64,000 bases of DNA from Vibrio sp. 10N.286.49.B1 (GTDB lineage Bacteria > Pseudomonadota > Gammaproteobacteria > Enterobacterales > Vibrionaceae): assembly GCF_002873335.1 (NCBI RefSeq), contig NZ_MCUW01000004.1:1-64000 (forward strand), written 5' to 3'. The position numbers and the translations under genes were made by a program. Positions 15,611-24,728 of this stretch are shown piece after piece (positions within the stretch are counted from its first letter, which is position 1; the number at the start of each line of letters is the position of its first letter). A model generated the notes under the pieces. It did no database searches. It was not told where the DNA came from and saw nothing but the letters and a program-made list of their open reading frames with translations.

Positions 15611-16978
15611 ATGTTAGAACTACTGATTGGCTTAATAGTGACAATAGCGGTGGGCTATTTCATTGTTAAAGGCTACAAGCCTGCGGGCGTGTTATTGACG
15701 GCCGGTATCTTACTGCTGTTGCTTACCGGTATATTAGGCCATACCGTGTTGCCTTCGAAAATCACATCAACCGGTAATATGGTTACAGACTCACTTGAAT
15801 ACGTGAAGTATATGCTGCAGTACCGCGGCGGTGGTCTCGGTATGCAAATTATGTTGTTATGCGGATTTGCGTCTTACATGACACATATCGGCGCAAACAA
15901 CGTGGTGGTAAAACAGTTCTCTAAACCTCTTTCGTTCATTAAGTCGCCGTATGTATTACTCGTTGCGGCTTATATTGTGGCATGTCTTATGTCTTTGGCG
16001 GTCAGTTCAGCGACTGGGCTTGGCGTATTATTGATGGCAACGTTATTCCCAATGATGACGGCCATGGGCATCTCACGCCCTGCAGCCGTTGCTGTCTGTG
16101 CTTCGCCTGCCGCGATTATCTTATCCCCAACCTCTGGTGATGTCGTCATTGCTGCAGAAAAGTCTGGGCTTGCACTGGATGTGTTCGCGGTCCAAACGGT
16201 ACTGCCGGTCTCCATTTGCGCGATAATTGTGATGGCTGCCGCCGCTTTCTTCTGGAATAAATATCTCGATAAAAAAGAAAATACACCAATGGAGCGTGTT
16301 GATGTATCTGAAATGAAAGTCGATGCCCCCGCCTTTTATTGCATCCTTCCGTTTTTGCCGATTGTGGGTGTCTTCCTATTCAACGGTCGCACAATCCCAG
16401 GCCTTTCATTAGACATCTACACCATTGTCGTAGGTTCTATATTCATTGGTGCCGTCATTAACTTTTGTACTCAGAAGTTTAACGGCAAAAAGACACTAGA
16501 AGATTTGGAATCTTGTTACCAAGGCATGGCAGATGCGTTTAAAGGCGTTGTGATGTTATTAGTAGCAGCGGGAGTGTTCGCTCAAGGCTTAATGTCTATT
16601 GGTGCCATAGATAACCTACTTCACCTAGCTGACTCCGCTGGTGCGGGCGGTGTTGCACTTATGTTGATCCTAACCGGCCTCACCGTTGCCGCCGCCATCG
16701 CAACGGGTTCGGGTAACGCCCCGTTTTATGCCTTTGTTGAACTGGCGCCTTCTTTGGCCGCGAAGATGGGACTCAATCCTGCTTTCTTAATTATACCTAT
16801 GCTGCAAGCCTCTAACTTGGGCCGCACTATCTCGCCAGTTTCTGGTGTCATCGTTGCAACATCGGGCATGGGGAACATCTCCCCATTTGAAGTGGTGAAA
16901 CGTACATCAGTGCCTGTACTCGCAGGTTTGGTTACCGTCATCATCGGCACCATGATTCTTGTCCCTATGTCAGCCTAA
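15611..16978 (+). CDS. dcuC: C4-dicarboxylate transporter DcuC
   Basis: Predicted inner-membrane carrier, 455 residues, that takes up or exchanges fumarate, malate and succinate, mainly in fumarate respiration and fermentative succinate efflux. The match to E. coli DcuC from memory is extensive: LLCGFASYMTHIGANNVVVK, ACLMSLAVSSATGLGVLLMA, CASPAAIILSPTSGDVV, MADAFKGVVMLLVAAGVFAQ, TGSGNAPFYAFVELAPSLA and MLQASNLGRTISPVSGVIV are nearly identical blocks. About twelve membrane segments are visible. The start follows AAAGGACGATT. It is monocistronic, with a strong terminator downstream and a LysR gene divergent upstream. Confidence 0.95.
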   Translation: MLELLIGLIVTIAVGYFIVKGYKPAGVLLTAGILLLLLTGILGHTVLPSKITSTGNMVTDSLEYVKYMLQYRGGGLGMQIMLLCGFASYMTHIGANNVVVKQFSKPLSFIKSPYVLLVAAYIVACLMSLAVSSATGLGVLLMATLFPMMTAMGISRPAAVAVCASPAAIILSPTSGDVVIAAEKSGLALDVFAVQTVLPVSICAIIVMAAAAFFWNKYLDKKENTPMERVDVSEMKVDAPAFYCILPFLPIVGVFLFNGRTIPGLSLDIYTIVVGSIFIGAVINFCTQKFNGKKTLEDLESCYQGMADAFKGVVMLLVAAGVFAQGLMSIGAIDNLLHLADSAGAGGVALMLILTGLTVAAAIATGSGNAPFYAFVELAPSLAAKMGLNPAFLIIPMLQASNLGRTISPVSGVIVATSGMGNISPFEVVKRTSVPVLAGLVTVIIGTMILVPMSA

Positions 16979-17007
16979 TCGTACTAGATAACTTGGTGTT
17001 ACCGATA

Positions 17008-17038
17008 GTAAAAGGGAAGCGATTAGCTTCCCTTTTAC
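17008..17038. terminator. Bidirectional terminator between dcuC and Omp85-type gene
   Basis: Perfect 13-base stem GTAAAAGGGAAGC / GCTTCCCTTTTAC with a GATTA loop, placed between two convergent stop codons. Confidence 0.9.
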
Positions 17039-17043
17039 GTTAT

Positions 17044-18156
17044 TTAGAAGGCCTCACCGACCGACAAGTAAAATGTGTTTTCTTCCGGGCCTTTGGCAAA
17101 ATCAAGCCTGATATTCATTTTCTTTTGTTCCACGGGTTGCCATCTAAAACCTAACCCTTTTGTTACAATCGTACTTTGACTCAAAATATCTTGCTCTGCT
17201 TCCGAGGTTTTCCCCAGCCCAACAAATGCGACGAGACCAAAGCGTGGCTTAAATGTCCATCGCCCCTCAAATTGACCTTGGATGATGTTGTCATTCCGAT
17301 AGCGGCCATGGTTAAAGCCTCTCATCTTGAGCGTGGGCTTTTCATAAAATGGAACATCACCACCGCTCGACTCCATGGTCAGTTTCGATGCGATAACCAC
17401 GTTTTCCCATACACTCGTGTAGTTACTGGTTGCCAATTTCCCAATAGCATAATCGCCATCGCCACCCCATTGTTGACCATAATCCATATAACTAAACTGT
17501 GCGAACCATCCATTAGTTGGATAATAATTGTCATCGCGGGTATCAAAGTGAAGTACCGCGCCCAATCCACCTGATTTAACGTCTTCAGGTTGAGGCCAAA
17601 AACTGTTGAACGTATTAAAACTGATTTCCGTCTGCATATAATTGTATTGCGGACCGAGATACCAACTAGAATCACCAAGCTTAAACAATGCACGCAACAT
17701 GACGGCAGTCATCGTCATACCATAGTCAAGGGGATCATCAGAAAACGTCGGATCATTGCCATCGCCATAGTATTTGAGATTTAAATTACCGTGGAACAAT
17801 CCCCCCGTATACCGAATTGTGTCGTCGTTCAACGCGCCATCATGAAACGCACCGACTAACCAGCTTTCTGTAGAAGTATACATTCCCATAATGCCCGATG
17901 TGTCATTGTGTGCGACAGAATCAGGGTCCTTGGCATGCATATAAAGGCCGAGAAGCTGTACTCCGGTTCCTAATGTTGGATTCGACATAGGGATCGGCAG
18001 CGCAATAAAACCTTCCTTTTCGCCGCTTGTTTGCCGCGTGTTCTCTACTTTATCTTTTTTATCATCAACATGATCTTTATATTCCGCTGACCAAGAAAAC
18101 GGGGATACTCCGAGCAACAACGCCGACATACTCATACGTTTTAGTTTTGAAGCCAT
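17044..18156 (-). CDS. BamA/TamA-like outer-membrane barrel protein (bacterial surface antigen fold)
   Basis: Predicted outer-membrane protein, 370 residues, with a signal peptide (MASKLKRMSMSALLLGVSPF...WSA). The length fits the 16-strand Omp85 barrel without POTRA domains. Family marks are GAVLHFDTRDDNYYPTNGWF in the barrel and the Omp85 loop-6 motif MRGFNHGRYRNDN (RGF/Y). It ends FYLSVGEAF, a terminal Phe. Proteins of this kind sit in many Vibrio genomes as stand-alone barrels with no assigned role. Without POTRA domains it is unlikely to be a general assembly factor. The start is preceded by GGATGTAATTA. Single-gene unit. Confidence 0.83.
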   Translation of the reverse strand: MASKLKRMSMSALLLGVSPFSWSAEYKDHVDDKKDKVENTRQTSGEKEGFIALPIPMSNPTLGTGVQLLGLYMHAKDPDSVAHNDTSGIMGMYTSTESWLVGAFHDGALNDDTIRYTGGLFHGNLNLKYYGDGNDPTFSDDPLDYGMTMTAVMLRALFKLGDSSWYLGPQYNYMQTEISFNTFNSFWPQPEDVKSGGLGAVLHFDTRDDNYYPTNGWFAQFSYMDYGQQWGGDGDYAIGKLATSNYTSVWENVVIASKLTMESSGGDVPFYEKPTLKMRGFNHGRYRNDNIIQGQFEGRWTFKPRFGLVAFVGLGKTSEAEQDILSQSTIVTKGLGFRWQPVEQKKMNIRLDFAKGPEENTFYLSVGEAF

Positions 18157-18391
18157 TAATTACATCCATGTCATATATTCTCTCATTGTTATACAGAATA
18201 TTAGTGAGCCAAAAAAGGGATTTTTCATCGCTTACTTTTGTCCTAACTCTTTACCATATTTACTCTCAAGCGCTGATTATCAAGAAAGCGATGAACTTAA
18301 ACGAATAATTTCCTTATCAATTGAACCACAACTTCCATTTCTCGTACTAAAATTCAATGACAAAACAAACACCAAACGAAAAGGAAGACAA

Positions 18392-19135
18392 ATGAATTAT
18401 AAGCTCATTGGATTGGCGCTTGCGACAACACTTACCGCTCCCCTATCACTGGCAGGAGAACACATTATTTACGAAGTAGACGGACAACCCTATGAAGGAT
18501 ATTGGGCAAAGATTAATAACACCGCGCCTATGGTTCTGCTAGTCCATGATTGGGACGGACTCACTGAATACGAAGAGGAGCGAGCGGAAATGCTCAATGC
18601 TATGGGCTATAACGTGTTTGCCGTTGATCTTTTTGGTCAAGATGTCAGGCCAACCAAAGTGGAAGATAAAAAACAACACACTGGCGAACTCTACAAAGAT
18701 AGAGCGAAACTGCAAGCGCTTATGAATGCCGGGCTGTCTGAAGCAGGCAAGCTAGGCGGCAACCTCGATAATACGGTAGTGATGGGTTATTGCTTCGGAG
18801 GGGCAGCGGTCCTAGAGTCAGCTCGAGCGGGTATGAACGCGAGAGGCTTTGTGACGTTCCACGGTGGCCTACAGACACCGAAAGGACAAAACTACACACA
18901 AACCACCGCACCTATTATGGTTCTTCATGGTACCGCTGACGCGGCGATTCCTATGTCTCAGTTTGCTGAGTTAGCGGTAGAGCTTGAACAAAACAACGTC
19001 TCCCATGAAATGATCACATACAGCGGTGCACCTCATGCATTTACTGTATTTGGATCCAAAAATTACCGAGAAGATGCCGACAAGAAATCTTGGACTGCAT
19101 TCTCTGAGTTTTTAGTGGCTAAAACCGGCAAATAA
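18392..19135 (+). CDS. Secreted dienelactone-hydrolase-family protein
   Basis: Predicted alpha/beta hydrolase, 247 residues, with an export signal (MNYKLIGLALATTLTAPLSLA), so it should be periplasmic. The DLH catalytic triad is visible: Cys nucleophile in MGYCFGGAA, Asp in HGTADAAIP, His in GAPHAFTVFG. DLH proteins classically open dienelactones in aromatic degradation, but no aromatic catabolic gene is nearby and exported members of this family are widespread with unknown substrates. The strong ribosome binding site AAGGAAG precedes the ATG. Single gene, convergent with the RND operon. Confidence 0.87.
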   Translation: MNYKLIGLALATTLTAPLSLAGEHIIYEVDGQPYEGYWAKINNTAPMVLLVHDWDGLTEYEEERAEMLNAMGYNVFAVDLFGQDVRPTKVEDKKQHTGELYKDRAKLQALMNAGLSEAGKLGGNLDNTVVMGYCFGGAAVLESARAGMNARGFVTFHGGLQTPKGQNYTQTTAPIMVLHGTADAAIPMSQFAELAVELEQNNVSHEMITYSGAPHAFTVFGSKNYREDADKKSWTAFSEFLVAKTGK

Positions 19136-19182
19136 CGCGTCAATAAGCATCCTAAGCCATCATAGCGCACTAATATAGTAAT

Positions 19183-19216
19183 AAAAAAAGGCCAGATTCT
19201 TGAGAATCTGGCCTTT
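19183..19216 (-). terminator. Terminator of the RND efflux operon
   Basis: Thirteen-base perfect stem AAAGGCCAGATTC / GAATCTGGCCTTT with a four-base loop; on the minus strand it is followed by T7. It may also serve the plus-strand hydrolase gene less efficiently. Confidence 0.92.
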
Positions 19217-19237
19217 ATCTTTCTTAGTTAAACGTGA

Positions 19238-22200
19238 CTATGCTGGATTTTTTGCTTTAAACAAAATCGCATACATGACGGGAATAAAGACTAGCGTCAA
19301 CACAGTAGCGAAGCCTAAACCAAACATGACCGTAATAGACATATTCACGAAGAACACATCACCAAGTAACGGAATCATGCCTAGGATCGTCGTACATGCC
19401 GCCAACATTACCGGTCTCATACGCGAAATTGACGAATCAATAATGGCATCGTACACCGGTTTTTCTTCTGCCTGCATATCGATCTCTTCAAGCAAGACGA
19501 TCGCATTTTTTATCAACAGGCCTATCAAACTCAATGCACCAAGCAGCGCCATAAAGTCAAAGGCTCCATCAAGTAATAGCAAACCAGCGGTGATACCAAT
19601 AATCGCTAATGGAACTGTGATCCAAATAATCAATGGTTGTTTCACCTTACCAAACAGCAAGACAACAACAATGATCATCATAATAAACGATACAGGGATT
19701 GCGCTAAACAACGCCCCTTGGGCCTCAGCGGAATCTTCATATTCACCACCCCAGTCCATTGTATAACCTGGTGGCAATTCTATTGCTTCGATTTGAGGCT
19801 TTAGGCGATCAAACATTGGTGCAGCCAGTTCACCGGTCGGGTTAGCGGATGCAATAATAGTCGTCAGTCGATCACGACCACGAATCATTGCATCTTCCCA
19901 AACGGTTTCAAATGCTACGACCACCTGAGCAATTGGGACCGTACGGTCTAGAACTGGACTGTACACTTGCGCATCCATTAATTGAGCCACGTTTTGGCGC
20001 TCACTGGCATCAGTGCGGAAGTAGATAGGTAACAACCTAACCCCATCACGATAAATCCCAACCTGTGACCCTTCGCTTGATGCTCGCAAAGAAGCAGTAA
20101 GCTCAGTACGAGTAATACCTAATTGACGCGCCACCTGCTCGTTGAAAATAGGCTTGATCAACTTAACAGGCTGTCTCCAGTCATTTCGGACTTCTTTAGC
20201 CTCAGGATCAGCGAGCATGATTGCTTCGGCTTGAGAAGAAAGATCTCGAAGCACCGCGGGATCGGGACCGGCAAATCGAGCTTCAATTTTTGAATCTCGT
20301 CCCGGACCAATTCGTAGGCTTTTTATCTTAGGCTCAATGCTATCGATGTTGTCTTTCATAAACTTATCGATATCAGCTTGCAATCCGGCAATCATTTCTC
20401 GATTTTCAGTACGAACGATAACTTGACCATAGGCATTCGTTGCATCTTGTGGTGTGTAAACCAAAGAGAAACGCGAGGCACCGCCACCAATAAACGTTGC
20501 AGTCCACTCAACTCCTTCTTGCTCTCGAATAAAATCCGCGACCTTTAGGGTGTCATCCCGAGTTTGGCGAATATCGGTCCCTTCTACTTCCCATACATCA
20601 ACGAAGAACATCGGTGTATTTGCGTTAGGGAAAAATGCACTTTTTACGAAGCCGAAGCCCCATACAGAGGCAACAAACATCGCCAAAATAATGCTAATAG
20701 TAAGCGCACGCTGCTTAAGAGCAAACTGAAGAACACTCTTATAGATAACAAACCCAGCACCCGCATATGGGTCTTTTTCTTCTTCACCTTCTTTGCGTTC
20801 CTCCTTTTTAAGAAGTAACGCACATAAAAGAGGTGTCGTTGAAACGGCCGTCACCCAGCTTAAAGAGAGTGAGATCAAAATAACGTAGAACAGCGAACGG
20901 GTAAATTCACCGGTGTTGCTTTGAGACATACCAATCGCAGCAAACGCGAGAATACCAACGGCTGTACCACCGAGTAACGCCCAACCATTTGCACCAACCA
21001 CTTCGCCAGCAGCCTTTATCGCAGGAACCCCTCGCTTAATACGAATCATCATGCCTTCAGCCACCACGATCGCATTATCCACCAGCATCCCGAGCGCAAT
21101 AATCAATGCCCCTAGCGAGATCCTCTGCAACTCAATCCCATAAAGGTGCATGATCGCTAGAGTACCGGCCACGGTTATCACTAGAACTGCACCGATGATG
21201 AGACCGACTCTAAGCCCCATAAATGCGAGTAGTACAACAACAACAATAATCAATGCTTCAACGGTGTTCGTCACAAAGCCAGCAACCGACGCATCAACTT
21301 CTTGCGGTTGGTTGTAAATAATATCGAGATTCATACCTAGAGGAATTTGATTTTCTAAGCTTTGAATCTTGTCGTTAATCAATCCACCCACTTCAACCAC
21401 GTTTTTCCCAGCGAGCATTGAAATACCGACCGTCAACGATGGTTTACCATTGAAATAGATGAGCTTAGACGGCTCTTCTTTGTATTCGCGTGTCACCTCA
21501 GCGATATCACCCAAACGAATCAGCTTTTTGTCATCACTCGATATCAGTAAATCTTCAATTTCGCTGACGTGTTTAAAACTACCTGTCGGTTCAATTCGAA
21601 TGAATTCTGGGCCAACACGGAAGCGGCCTGAATCAGATACCAAGTTTTGCGAGCGAAGCAGATTTTCAATGGTGCCCATATCAATGCCAAGTTTCGCCAT
21701 TTTGGCACGTGACATTTGAACATAAACGGCTTCTTTCTGATCGCCATCAATAGAAACTTTTCGTACTCCAGGTACTAATACGAGTTGTTTTTTGAGGTTA
21801 TCAGCGACATCTTTGAGCTCGCGATAGGTATAACCTTCGCCGTTTAGGGCTAAGAAACCACCATAAACGTCCGCAAAGTCATCAATAATCTGCGGCTCAC
21901 CGGCGCCTGGGGGCAGCTTGTGCTTGTTATCTGCAATCTTACGCCTGAGCTCATCGTAAATACCCGGCATCTCCGCCGATGTATATTCGTCTTTGAACTC
22001 GATCGTAATATCTGACAACCCTTCGCGAGTAACCGAACGCTTGATTCGCTTTACCTGTCCGAGTAAACGAACAGCGTCTTCAATGTGATAGGTGACCTCG
22101 TCATACACTTCTTGCGGCGATGCACCTGGATAAGTCGTGATGATCTTGGCTTCTTTGATAGTAAACGCTGGATCTTCCAGTTTCCCCATCTCAAAATAAG

Positions 22201-22282
22201 CCATGACACCACCAACGGTCATGAGTAAGACCAACAGCCAGCTGTTAACCTTATTTTTTACTGAATACTCACCTAAATTCAT
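19238..22282 (-). CDS. RND-family efflux pump, inner-membrane permease
   Basis: Predicted proton-driven RND permease, 1014 residues, the usual size for the HAE1/AcrB group. It has an N-terminal helix (about 13-30), a long periplasmic porter domain, a block of helices around 335-500 (including LGALIIALGMLVDNAIVVAE with the Asp-type proton relay region), a second porter domain, and a C-terminal helical block that includes LLGALSLIGLLIKNAIVLLE. It begins MNLGEYSVKNKVNSW, like the TriC/MexK-like branch rather than AcrB itself. It should form a tripartite pump with the lipoprotein adaptor encoded 27 bases upstream and an external TolC. Substrates are unknown. Confidence 0.92.
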   Translation of the reverse strand: MNLGEYSVKNKVNSWLLVLLMTVGGVMAYFEMGKLEDPAFTIKEAKIITTYPGASPQEVYDEVTYHIEDAVRLLGQVKRIKRSVTREGLSDITIEFKDEYTSAEMPGIYDELRRKIADNKHKLPPGAGEPQIIDDFADVYGGFLALNGEGYTYRELKDVADNLKKQLVLVPGVRKVSIDGDQKEAVYVQMSRAKMAKLGIDMGTIENLLRSQNLVSDSGRFRVGPEFIRIEPTGSFKHVSEIEDLLISSDDKKLIRLGDIAEVTREYKEEPSKLIYFNGKPSLTVGISMLAGKNVVEVGGLINDKIQSLENQIPLGMNLDIIYNQPQEVDASVAGFVTNTVEALIIVVVVLLAFMGLRVGLIIGAVLVITVAGTLAIMHLYGIELQRISLGALIIALGMLVDNAIVVAEGMMIRIKRGVPAIKAAGEVVGANGWALLGGTAVGILAFAAIGMSQSNTGEFTRSLFYVILISLSLSWVTAVSTTPLLCALLLKKEERKEGEEEKDPYAGAGFVIYKSVLQFALKQRALTISIILAMFVASVWGFGFVKSAFFPNANTPMFFVDVWEVEGTDIRQTRDDTLKVADFIREQEGVEWTATFIGGGASRFSLVYTPQDATNAYGQVIVRTENREMIAGLQADIDKFMKDNIDSIEPKIKSLRIGPGRDSKIEARFAGPDPAVLRDLSSQAEAIMLADPEAKEVRNDWRQPVKLIKPIFNEQVARQLGITRTELTASLRASSEGSQVGIYRDGVRLLPIYFRTDASERQNVAQLMDAQVYSPVLDRTVPIAQVVVAFETVWEDAMIRGRDRLTTIIASANPTGELAAPMFDRLKPQIEAIELPPGYTMDWGGEYEDSAEAQGALFSAIPVSFIMMIIVVVLLFGKVKQPLIIWITVPLAIIGITAGLLLLDGAFDFMALLGALSLIGLLIKNAIVLLEEIDMQAEEKPVYDAIIDSSISRMRPVMLAACTTILGMIPLLGDVFFVNMSITVMFGLGFATVLTLVFIPVMYAILFKAKNPA

Positions 22283-22309
22283 AAAACATCTCTTCTCGCT
22301 GAGTCACAG

Positions 22310-23401
22310 TTATTGAGCTTGATCGATTTCTGGCATCAGGCTCACTTCCATTCCTTCGTTTAGGAATGGTACGCCTACAGTCACAATTCGCTCGCCCATC
22401 TCTAAGCCTGATAGCACAGTAATACGCTCGCCGGCCATTGTAGACACTTCAATGGACTTTGGTGATACCGTGTTGTCATCGCCCACAACCCAAACCGTCG
22501 GGTTATGCGAGTTGTCACTGACAACGGCAGTCGTTGGTATTTGAACTGCACCCTTGGTCTGGTTTAGGTTCGAGAAGTCAGCAGTAACATAACCAGTCAT
22601 ACCCGGAAGTATATTTTGATCTGTAGGCGCCTCTAACGTGACGGTTACTTCAAATGTTTGAGTATCAGAATCTGCTTTAGATGACACTTCTGTGATGACC
22701 ACTGGATAAGGCTTTTCGCGAGCGACATCGAAATAGGCAAATACAGGGATCTCTACGGGTTCTGCCGCTTGCTCATCACGAATTTGCCTAACTAGTTTCT
22801 CTGGTACCGCAAATTTAAGCTCAAGGGTATTCAGATTCTGAAAAGAAAAGACCACTTGCTTAGCTTCAACGTTTTCAAAGTTCTGGATACTACGCTGCGC
22901 AACAAAACCGTCAAAAGGGGCAACAAGTTTGGTGTAGCTAAGTTGCGTTCTTGCATTGTCGTAACTGGCTTGTGCTCTTGTAAGGTCAGCTCGAATTTGC
23001 TCGAAATCTTTCTTTGAAATAAAGCTATCTTTGATTAGCTCTTGAGCACGCTTGTAGTCCGCTTGAAGCCTCTGGAGCGTTGCTCGGGCATCTCGCACCG
23101 CTAGTTTAAAGCGTGTATCGTCAAGTGTTGCTAAAACCGTCCCTTTCTTAACATCATCCCCTTCTTTAGCAGGTAGACTATCAACTTTGCCAGCTACTCT
23201 AAACGCCATTTCTGCTCGATCAGACGCTAGGACACGCGCTGGGAACTCACGAATCATACTTTGATTATCTAAACCAATTACCATCGTTTTTACCGGACGT
23301 ATAACTGGAGCTTCTTCGGTCTTCTCCGGCTCTGGGCTACACCCAGTTAATGCAACGCCCATTAGCGCCGCCAAAGTAAGAACTCGTAAATGAGTTTTCA
23401 T
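22310..23401 (-). CDS. RND efflux periplasmic adaptor lipoprotein
   Basis: Predicted membrane-fusion protein, 363 residues. It has a lipoprotein signal (MKTHLRVLTLAALMGVALTGC, lipobox LTGC), so Cys21 should be lipidated and anchored in the inner membrane. Lipoyl and alpha-hairpin regions are visible: AEMAFRVAGKVDSLPAKEGD, then a coiled-coil stretch DARATLQRLQADYKRAQELI, then SYTKLVAPFDGFVAQRSIQN. I start at 23401 because a longer in-frame ATG at 23461 would destroy the lipoprotein signal. It is the first gene of a two-gene operon with the RND permease. No local repressor gene is linked. Confidence 0.92.
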   Translation of the reverse strand: MKTHLRVLTLAALMGVALTGCSPEPEKTEEAPVIRPVKTMVIGLDNQSMIREFPARVLASDRAEMAFRVAGKVDSLPAKEGDDVKKGTVLATLDDTRFKLAVRDARATLQRLQADYKRAQELIKDSFISKKDFEQIRADLTRAQASYDNARTQLSYTKLVAPFDGFVAQRSIQNFENVEAKQVVFSFQNLNTLELKFAVPEKLVRQIRDEQAAEPVEIPVFAYFDVAREKPYPVVITEVSSKADSDTQTFEVTVTLEAPTDQNILPGMTGYVTADFSNLNQTKGAVQIPTTAVVSDNSHNPTVWVVGDDNTVSPKSIEVSTMAGERITVLSGLEMGERIVTVGVPFLNEGMEVSLMPEIDQAQ

Positions 23402-23696
23402 AACAACCACCCAACATAAAAATTTATAAAAGTCATGCCAAACATAGGCTAACAAAATCAATGACTACTTAATGGTACAAGTTACATCAAGAACAGCAAA
23501 AAGCAACATGTCCGCCACAATAAATCAACCTTTCGACTGATGTAGACCGCGCTCTGCGTGCTTTATACGTACAAACCTTCTATAAGACTCATAATCCATC
23601 ATAAGTTCATTATTATTTGGATTATTTTAGAGCGAATTGAAACGGCAAATAAGTATCCCATACTAATAAATACGGTCAATAAATCAGAAGAAATCC

Positions 23697-24728
23697 ATGA
23701 GCAAACAAATCATGAAATGGGGGGTTATTTTACTTGTCGGATTAACATTTGGATTGTATTTTGCGATCAATTTCGAAACACCTTCCAACATCAATCAGGA
23801 CACGCGACATTCCTTTGCTGCACAACCCTCGACTCATGAAACCATGAGAATCACCCCTATCAAGTCAATCGTGCTCACGAAAGACGGCAGAAATGAAGCA
23901 AAGTTGGGATTACAACTTTTCCTTGACCCCAACCTATCTTCCAACAAGAAAGTGAGTTGCGAATCTTGTCACCACATTTTTGACAATGGAGCAGAAGATG
24001 TTCGGGTGTCAAATGGCGTCAAAGGCTTAGGAAGCAGGAATTCTCCTACAATCTTCAACATTGCCAACAACACTCGCTTTTTTTGGGATGGCAGAGCATC
24101 CAGCTTAGAAACCCAAATGGATGGGCCAATTCATAACCCCCTAGAAATGAATACCAACTGGAAAAGCATCATTAATTATGTCAAAAGCAACTCAGCCTAT
24201 GCCGATCAATTCGATGATATTTTTAATGGTGAAATCAGCGAAAAAACCATAAAAGCCGCGCTCGTCGTTTTTATGATATCTCTCAACACACCTAATGCTC
24301 CTTTTGATCGCTATCTGGGTGGCGATAAACATGCACTTGATCCTGCGGCGATTTCCGGATGGGAGAAGTTCCAAGCATTGGGATGTGTGGTATGCCACCA
24401 GGGAAAGAATGTCGGCGGTAATCTGTTCCAACGATTTGGACATTTAGACAGTTCAGCATTAATGAAAGAGCAAGATCTCGGACGTTACAACATAACGGGG
24501 CTCGAACACGACAAAATGGTCTTTCGCGTGGCAAGCCTTCGAAATGTCGCCGACACCCCACCCTACTTTCATGATGGTAGAGCTGCGACGCTGGAGGAGG
24601 CCATTGTCACCATGGCTAAGTTGCAACTAGGAAGAGACCTCGATCCAACCACGATTATTGAACTCAGCGCATTCCTGCGATCTCTTTCTGCTCCCCCACC
24701 ACCCGTGTTAAAGGAGTTGGTGCAATGA
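23697..24728 (+). CDS. Membrane-anchored diheme cytochrome c peroxidase (MauG/CcpA family)
   Basis: Predicted periplasmic diheme c-type cytochrome, 343 residues, that reduces hydrogen peroxide with electrons from a small cytochrome. Two covalent heme sites are visible, CESCH (88-92) and CVVCH (230-234). The N-terminus has one hydrophobic segment (about 7-26), a signal or anchor. Family blocks include LGLQLFLDPNLSSNKKVSCE, SPTIFNIANNTRFFWDGRAS and VASLRNVADTPPYFHDGRA. Its stop overlaps the start of the next gene by four bases (ATGA), so it is translationally coupled to a hybrid histidine kinase. That pairing suggests a sensing role besides, or instead of, detoxification. Confidence 0.92.
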   Translation: MSKQIMKWGVILLVGLTFGLYFAINFETPSNINQDTRHSFAAQPSTHETMRITPIKSIVLTKDGRNEAKLGLQLFLDPNLSSNKKVSCESCHHIFDNGAEDVRVSNGVKGLGSRNSPTIFNIANNTRFFWDGRASSLETQMDGPIHNPLEMNTNWKSIINYVKSNSAYADQFDDIFNGEISEKTIKAALVVFMISLNTPNAPFDRYLGGDKHALDPAAISGWEKFQALGCVVCHQGKNVGGNLFQRFGHLDSSALMKEQDLGRYNITGLEHDKMVFRVASLRNVADTPPYFHDGRAATLEEAIVTMAKLQLGRDLDPTTIIELSAFLRSLSAPPPPVLKELVQ